Source: Flavobacterium psychrophilum (GTDB lineage Bacteria > Bacteroidota > Bacteroidia > Flavobacteriales > Flavobacteriaceae). From it: a stretch of DNA of 11,025 nucleotides. This document shows positions 7,224 through 11,025 of this stretch, piece by piece; the first letter of the stretch is position 1; every line of letters begins with the position of its first letter. The notes under the pieces were generated by a model. That model was not told the DNA's origin. It ran no database searches and saw only the letters and a list, made by a program, of their open reading frames with translations. The translations under genes and the position numbers were made by a program. The stretch lies in the NCBI GenBank assembly GCA_945897545.1, contig CAMDGJ010000084.1:1-11025 (forward strand). The letters are read 5' to 3'.

Positions 7224-7553
7224 ATGAAAATCCTTGTAAAGAAGACGATTTTATTTTATATCAAAAAGTATCCAATCGCAGAAACTCAATTGCTGATTTG
7301 GTATAATGAGTTTTCTAAACATGGATTTAGTAATTTCAATGAGCTCAAGAAAGTGTATGGAAATGCTAGTATTGTGAATAATAACCGAGTTGTTTTCAAC
7401 ATTAAAGGAAATGATTATCGATTGATTATTTCTATAAACTTTTTACAAGAAGCATGTTATGTGATTTGGTTTGGCACACATAAGGAATATGACAAAATAA
7501 ATGTTGAAACCATTGTTTTTGACACTACAATTTTAACAAACAAAAAGATTTAA
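7224..7553 (+). CDS. higB: HigB-family toxin, RelE-like mRNA interferase
   Basis: This is the toxin of a type II toxin-antitoxin pair; HigB proteins adopt a RelE fold and cut mRNA, usually on the ribosome. The 109 residues match the HigB_toxin family length. Recognisable family elements are LLIWYNEF (23-30), the block ASIVNNNRVVFNIKGNDYRL (48-67) with R55, N59, K61 and R66, and the C-terminal WFGTHKEYDKI (82-92). The gene begins right after a 25-bp palindrome and -7 box, so the start is well fixed. The stop is 2 nt before the antitoxin ATG, and toxin-first order is the hig arrangement. No truncation is evident. The C-terminal tail (93-109) is a little longer than in compact members and is where sequence conservation fades. 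Confidence 0.92.
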   Translation: MKILVKKTILFYIKKYPIAETQLLIWYNEFSKHGFSNFNELKKVYGNASIVNNNRVVFNIKGNDYRLIISINFLQEACYVIWFGTHKEYDKINVETIVFDTTILTNKKI

Positions 7554-7555
7554 TT

Positions 7556-7912
7556 ATGAACTGGAAAGTATTGAAAACAGATGAAGATTACAATAAAGCT
7601 TCTCTACGAATGATGGAGATATTTAATGCCGAGCCAAATACTCCGCAAAGTGATGAATTAGATTTACTCATTGTTTTGATAAAAGATTATGATGAAAAGC
7701 ATTATCAGTTACCTGAATTAGACGCTTTGGAAGTAATCAAATACAAAATGCAGGAAATGGGAATGAAGGCTAAAGATTTGGAACCAATCATTGGAAGTAA
7801 AGGCCATGTTTCTGCAATTCTATCTGGTAAACGCGAAATCACATTGAAGATGGCACAGAAACTAAAGGACTATTTTAGTATTCCTGCAGAAGTGTTTTTG
7901 CATAGTGCATAG
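7556..7912 (+). CDS. higA: HigA-family antitoxin, XRE-type HTH
   Basis: This is the antitoxin of the pair; it binds and blocks HigB and, as a DNA-binding dimer, represses the operon. The 118 residues begin with an acidic part (LKTDEDYNKASLRMMEIFNA, 6-25; PQSDELDLL, 30-38) like that of COG5499 proteins, in which this region makes toxin contacts. The HTH domain follows at about 58-113: EMGMKAKDLEPIIGSKGHVS leads into the recognition region AILSGKREITLKMAQKL. The ATG is 2 nt after the higB stop, so the two are almost certainly translated from one mRNA. The 25-bp palindrome before higB is the likely binding site. The stop codon is immediately followed by the right-hand direct repeat. Confidence 0.93.
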   Translation: MNWKVLKTDEDYNKASLRMMEIFNAEPNTPQSDELDLLIVLIKDYDEKHYQLPELDALEVIKYKMQEMGMKAKDLEPIIGSKGHVSAILSGKREITLKMAQKLKDYFSIPAEVFLHSA

Positions 7913-7913
7913 T

Positions 7914-7931
7914 TTCTACTGAAATGGCGGA
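7914..7931 (+). repeat. Direct repeat right of higBA
   Basis: TTCTACT followed by GAAATGGCGGA, matching 7034-7055 at 16 of 18 positions apart from a 4-nt gap. It starts 1 nt after the higA stop codon, as a cassette boundary would. Confidence 0.45.
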
Positions 7932-8225
7932 TTAAAGCATATTTGCTAACTAGTTTATATGTATGACAAAGTCATACTATGCTGCTCCCAAAAAACAAGA
8001 CAAGACTTTCACATAATTTAAGATAAAAAAAACCTTAATTAGCAGAATTATGTCAAAAAGCAGAAGTAAAATTTCGCGAATTGATAGGGTAACATAATCA
8101 GTTATTAGATGAGGTTAGATAATTATGTTTCTTTAAACATCTTTGTTTTCTGATATATAATTTATAAATTAAAATCTATGTCTTTGATTTTAAGATAATT
8201 GAATAATCAATCATTGAGGCAAAAC
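7932..8225. other. Gene-free stretch after higBA
   Basis: The stretch is AT-rich with no gene I can support. It contains a perfect 7-bp hairpin GTATGAC-AAA-GTCATAC (7961-7977) without a T-tract, which could weakly end higBA transcripts or protect their 3' ends. It also has a 15-codon ATG frame at 8050-8097, too short to call. No promoter with both elements was found on the plus strand. Confidence 0.4.
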
Positions 8226-8256
8226 TGTAACTTTCCCCAATAAAGGGAGCAAAACA
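8226..8256 (+). repeat. 31-bp direct repeat, left copy
   Basis: This matches 10995-11025 without gaps, with four differences (repeat positions 3, 11, 18 and 19). Weaker similarity continues about 15 nt to the left. The two copies bracket the receptor gene in the same orientation, 2,769 nt apart. Confidence 0.85.
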
Positions 8257-8286
8257 AAACCCGATACGAAAGTGTCGGGTTTTTTT
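8256..8286 (+). terminator. Intrinsic terminator with GAAA tetraloop
   Basis: AAAACCCGATAC (8256-8267) pairs with GTGTCGGGTTTT (8272-8283), with one T-G wobble, around a GAAA loop, and is followed by further T residues to 8286. With A and T on both sides it could stop transcription from either strand, including readthrough from the receptor gene. Confidence 0.9.
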
Positions 8287-8312
8287 GTGTTTAATCGTTT
8301 GTAAAATTAGGG

Positions 8313-8399
8313 CTAAAAAATTTTGTTTGATATATTAATTTGCAATCCTACCATAGGGCTGTTAACTCCTGGCTTGTTTTTAGTATTACGTATACCTTT
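8313..8399 (-). other. Open frame just after the receptor stop, possible lost C-terminal extension
   Basis: In the -1 frame relative to the receptor gene, 28 sense codons run from 8399 to TAG at 8315-8313 with no stop. They begin KGIRNTK and end SNKIF. Removing one T from the TTTT run at the receptor stop (minus strand AAATTTTAAA, 8406-8397) would join the frames as YSYKF-KGIRNTK. Related barrel proteins often carry a short basic tail after the last strand, so this may be the remains of one. A sequencing error or chance open frame is equally possible. Confidence 0.3.
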
Positions 8400-10809
8400 A
8401 AAATTTATAACTATATCCAATTCTTATTACTTGTGTTTCATAATAATCATTACTTGTATAGTTAAAGCCTTGTCCGTTGATTTCTTTTTTGATTATCATA
8501 GTGTTTAGTATATCTGTACCATTAAAAAAGAGTTCCCCTTTCCCTTTTTGAATTGCTTTTTTTAGCCCAAGGTCTAATGAAAATCTTGATTTTATTTTTC
8601 CTTGTGGAATAATATCGGGCGCTAAATAAATACCTGTTAATTGTAAATCTATGTTTTTAGGAAAATGAAACGTATTGTTCAATTTTATGTTTCCAGAATA
8701 TATTTCTTGTTTGTCTGCTGAAAATGTGTGTGTGGTAGGATATTTGTTTTCAACTGTGAATGCATCAATTTGATTTCTGTAGGCGTTTAGATTAATATTG
8801 AATGCGTACAATTTAGAAATTTCTTGCACTAAAACCATTTCAATTCCTGTGTTGTAACTTTTATTTACGTTTTGAAATGTTGCATAAATTAAATTACTTG
8901 GTTGAACAGTACTTGAAATTCGTGTAATTGTTCCATCTGCAAATCTGTGGTAAATAGCGTTGTATAAACTTCCTTTTTCCCAATTTATTTTATAACCCAA
9001 TTCTACCGAATTGGTGAATTGTGGTCGCAATGCAGGATTTCCAACTTTTATAATTTCTGCGTCATCGTATTTTGGAAAGATACGAATATCAACTTCGTTT
9101 GGTCGGTCAACTCTTCGGTTGTAGAAAATAGAAACTTTGTTATTGTCATCTATTTTGAATGCCAAACGTAAGTTTGGAAACGGTTGTGTATAGTTATAAC
9201 CATCACTTTGATATACTATATGATTAGGATTAACGTCATACTGAATTTTCACATACTCAATTCTTAAACCTAGTTCGGCTTCCCATGTTTTGTTTTCAAA
9301 AATGTAGTTTCCATAAACGGCAGGGATTAATTCTTTATAAGTTGCCCAACCACCCGCATTAACATCTAAAACTGAATTTACGCCCGGAATAAATTGCATG
9401 TTTGTTGGTATATTTCTGTTACGAAGTTTTATGCCTGTTTCAATTCGTCCATATTTCAATGGTTTTATGTAATCCAAATTAAAATCATAAACTTGTTCGT
9501 CTGACAATAATTTAAACGCATCCGTTCCTGTGGAAGTTGGCAAATAATTGTCATAAAAATATTTTTCATCTTCTCTGTGAAAAGTATAATTAAAACCAAC
9601 GTTTAGCAAATGTCCGGCTGCTGCAAATTTGTGTTGATAGTTGGCAGTTGCCATTACGGTTGTTTTTAATTCATCTTCTAAAAACTGCCAAAGCCTTTTT
9701 CGTTGAGAGAAATCAACATTAAAAAAGGGTTGGTCGCCACGGTCAATTATTTTTTCACTTCCAAAAAGCCCCGAAACAGTCAATGAATTTTGTTCGTTAA
9801 TTGTGTAGTCAATTCCCGATTTCAATGTCGTAAAATGGGTGTTTCTATTGCGTTTTAATTGCGAATTTATGACTTCACCATTGTCGTAACTTCTTGTTAC
9901 AAATTCATTTTTATTCAGCGTTTCAGTGTATAAGTAATCTCCTTGAAAAAAGACATTGATTTTATTTTTTCTATAATTAAGCGAAACGCTAGGGTTGATT
10001 TTTGGCGTATTAGTGTATTGTGGTCTTATGGTTGGTAAATTTTCTTTTCGCACCCAAAGTGAACCTACACCTGTTGTAAAACCAACCTTCCCATTAAAAC
10101 CATCTTGTTTGTTTTTTTTGTAAATAATATTGATAATTCCTGCGTTTCCATTGGCATCATATTTGGCAGATGGATTATTGATAATTTCAATTTTTTCAAT
10201 CGCAGATGCTGGAATATTATCTAAACCGGTTTGATTACCAAAACCTGTCAAAGCTGTTTGTTTACCGTCAATTAGGACTGTTACTTTGTCGTTTCCACGA
10301 AGTTGTACTTTCCCATCCTGAACTGTTACACTTGGCAAATTTTGCATGGCTTGTAATACCGAGCCACCACTTTGACTAATATTGTCCTTCAAAGAAAATG
10401 TTTTTTTATCCATTTTCTCACTTATCTCGGAAGTTTTCACTGCTACAACAACTTCTTGCAATGAAGTTGATTTTTCTTCTATTTCAATGGTTTTAATATC
10501 CAAATACTCTGTTAGATTACCAACAAACAGCGCTTGTTTTGTTGTTTTGTAGCCGATATAAGAAACTTCTAAATAGTAGTTTCCAAATTTTATTTTTGAT
10601 AATGAAAATCGTCCTTCTTCGTTAGTAACTGTACCGCTTACAAAGCTGCTGTCCTTTTCGGTTTTCAAAACTACATTTACAAAAGGTAAAACGGCTTTGC
10701 TGTTTTTGTCTTTTATAATACCCGAAACGGTTACGTTTGTTTGTGCGTTTGAGATTGAAAATATAAAAAGTTGTAAAATTACGGATAGTATAATTTTTGG
10801 TCGCATCAT
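8398..10809 (-). CDS. TonB-dependent outer-membrane receptor, outer membrane beta-barrel family
   Basis: This is a large outer-membrane channel protein powered by TonB; the ligand (metal chelate, peptide, glycan or other) cannot be inferred. It has 803 residues. Residues 1-22 form a signal peptide (MMRPK, hydrophobic core ILSVILQLFIFSI, cleavage after SNA before Q23). A carboxypeptidase-regulatory-like beta domain spans about 25-105 (VSGIIKDKNSKAVLPFVNVV; EEGRFSLSKI; YIGYKTTKQ). The plug spans about 117-232, with LQAMQNLPSV, VQLRGNDKVTVLIDGK, IEKIEIINNPSAKYDANGNA and GIINIIYKK. The remainder is a barrel of alternating strands ending RIGYSYKF, with the terminal Phe used for outer-membrane assembly. 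No SusD-like partner, sigma factor or anti-sigma gene is adjacent, so it is an orphan receptor. Start choice between the two adjacent ATGs makes no real difference. It is bracketed by 31-bp direct repeats. Confidence 0.92.
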   Translation of the reverse strand: MMRPKIILSVILQLFIFSISNAQTNVTVSGIIKDKNSKAVLPFVNVVLKTEKDSSFVSGTVTNEEGRFSLSKIKFGNYYLEVSYIGYKTTKQALFVGNLTEYLDIKTIEIEEKSTSLQEVVVAVKTSEISEKMDKKTFSLKDNISQSGGSVLQAMQNLPSVTVQDGKVQLRGNDKVTVLIDGKQTALTGFGNQTGLDNIPASAIEKIEIINNPSAKYDANGNAGIINIIYKKNKQDGFNGKVGFTTGVGSLWVRKENLPTIRPQYTNTPKINPSVSLNYRKNKINVFFQGDYLYTETLNKNEFVTRSYDNGEVINSQLKRNRNTHFTTLKSGIDYTINEQNSLTVSGLFGSEKIIDRGDQPFFNVDFSQRKRLWQFLEDELKTTVMATANYQHKFAAAGHLLNVGFNYTFHREDEKYFYDNYLPTSTGTDAFKLLSDEQVYDFNLDYIKPLKYGRIETGIKLRNRNIPTNMQFIPGVNSVLDVNAGGWATYKELIPAVYGNYIFENKTWEAELGLRIEYVKIQYDVNPNHIVYQSDGYNYTQPFPNLRLAFKIDDNNKVSIFYNRRVDRPNEVDIRIFPKYDDAEIIKVGNPALRPQFTNSVELGYKINWEKGSLYNAIYHRFADGTITRISSTVQPSNLIYATFQNVNKSYNTGIEMVLVQEISKLYAFNINLNAYRNQIDAFTVENKYPTTHTFSADKQEIYSGNIKLNNTFHFPKNIDLQLTGIYLAPDIIPQGKIKSRFSLDLGLKKAIQKGKGELFFNGTDILNTMIIKKEINGQGFNYTSNDYYETQVIRIGYSYKF

Positions 10810-10833
10810 TAAAATGTCTATTTATTTTTTCGG

Positions 10834-10841
10834 CAAAAGTA
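10834..10841 (-). promoter_or_regulatory. -7 box of the receptor gene
   Basis: On the minus strand TACTTTTG is a full TAnnTTTG match, 24 nt before ATG 10809. No TTG is found 17-23 nt upstream, so the -33 element is weak or an activator is needed. Confidence 0.45.
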
Positions 10842-10994
10842 GTTAAAACTTCGTTGTTTTTTGGAGAACAATCAAGATGATTTTGGTGGGTTATGGTTTT
10901 TAGTAATTTGATGAATTTTAATAATTGCGACAAATAATTATTTTTTAACTCATTTTTTTTCTAATAGTTAAGTAAATTATCATCGCATCAAATT

Positions 10995-11025
10995 TGCAAC
11001 TTTCTCCAATAGGGGGAGCAAAACA
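10995..11025 (+). repeat. 31-bp direct repeat, right copy (runs to the window edge)
   Basis: This matches 8226-8256 at 27 of 31 positions. CAAATTTG just before it (10989-10996) is one base off the TAnnTTTG box, so here the element could be the start of a short plus-strand transcript. The terminator that follows the left copy would lie just beyond the window if the whole unit is duplicated. Confidence 0.8.

Larger units (their letters stand above)
8226..8286 (+). ncRNA. Possible small RNA ending in an intrinsic terminator
   Basis: The first 31 nt (8226-8256) recur at 10995-11025 with 27 identities, between unrelated surroundings. Within them CTTTCCCC-AATA-AAGGGAG can form a short hairpin. The second copy, CTTTCTCC-AATA-GGGGGAG, keeps the stem although bases differ on both sides, which hints at selection for structure. 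GCAAAACA follows, then a 12-bp terminator stem with a GAAA loop. The layout of hairpin, A-rich linker and terminator resembles a short small RNA or the conserved tail of a longer transcript. No good TAnnTTTG box precedes this copy, so it may instead be the 3' end of the higBA transcript. I recognise no known RNA family. Confidence 0.35.

Noticed and set aside
7961..7977. 7-bp hairpin after higA as an intrinsic terminator
   Set aside because: No T-tract follows; at best a weak or factor-dependent end.
8050..8097. 15-codon ATG frame starting MSKSRSK
   Set aside because: Too short, with no good promoter box nearby; probably chance in an AT-rich gap.
10622..10933. 103-codon minus-strand frame overlapping the receptor start
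   Set aside because: It overlaps the signal peptide and N-terminal domain of the receptor gene in another frame and shows no motif of its own.
1..11025. CRISPR array, transposase or multi-gene defence system
   Set aside because: No regularly spaced repeats, no transposase-like frame, and no nuclease, helicase or reverse transcriptase genes; the only toxin system is the ordinary higBA pair.

Overview
The window looks like a chromosome segment of a Bacteroidota bacterium, most likely Flavobacterium or a close relative. The DNA is AT-rich. Upstream regions carry the Bacteroidota promoter form (TTG, about 19 nt, TAnnTTTG) rather than a Shine-Dalgarno/sigma70 layout. One gene encodes a TonB-dependent receptor with the carboxypeptidase-like N-terminal domain typical of this phylum. 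The genus is an inference from style and protein families, not from a database match.

Layout. (1) Positions 1-4957, all minus strand, hold the 5' part of the ribosome-associated GTPase gene hflX (its 3' end lies outside the window), a YbjJ-like MFS transporter, a Gfo/Idh/MocA-family NAD(P)-dependent oxidoreductase, and an Old Yellow Enzyme of the YqjM type. Wide gaps separate the last three, two of which contain inverted repeats, so they are probably separate transcription units. (2) Positions 4958-6914, plus strand, hold a gap with a possible 25-codon small ORF, the site-2 protease gene rseP with a textbook promoter, and a tRNA-Asn(GUU) gene with its own promoter and a strong intrinsic terminator. 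(3) Positions 6915-8225 form an accessory patch: a higB-higA toxin-antitoxin pair with a perfect 25-bp palindrome in front of it, bracketed by short direct repeats. (4) Positions 8226-11025 hold a minus-strand gene for an 803-residue TonB-dependent outer-membrane receptor. It lies between two same-orientation copies of a 31-bp element (27/31 identical). The left copy runs straight into a GAAA-capped intrinsic terminator, so the element looks like a small RNA or transcript end present twice.

How the genes relate. Most are independent housekeeping or metabolic genes: ribosome rescue (HflX), membrane proteolysis (RseP), tRNA, redox enzymes and transport. The accessory content is the higBA module and the receptor, each bounded by direct repeats. 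I see no CRISPR array, transposase, phage gene or recognisable new defence operon. The most notable unexplained features are the duplicated hairpin-plus-terminator element around the receptor gene, the repeats bracketing higBA, and a downstream reading frame that would lengthen the receptor if one base were lost at its stop codon.
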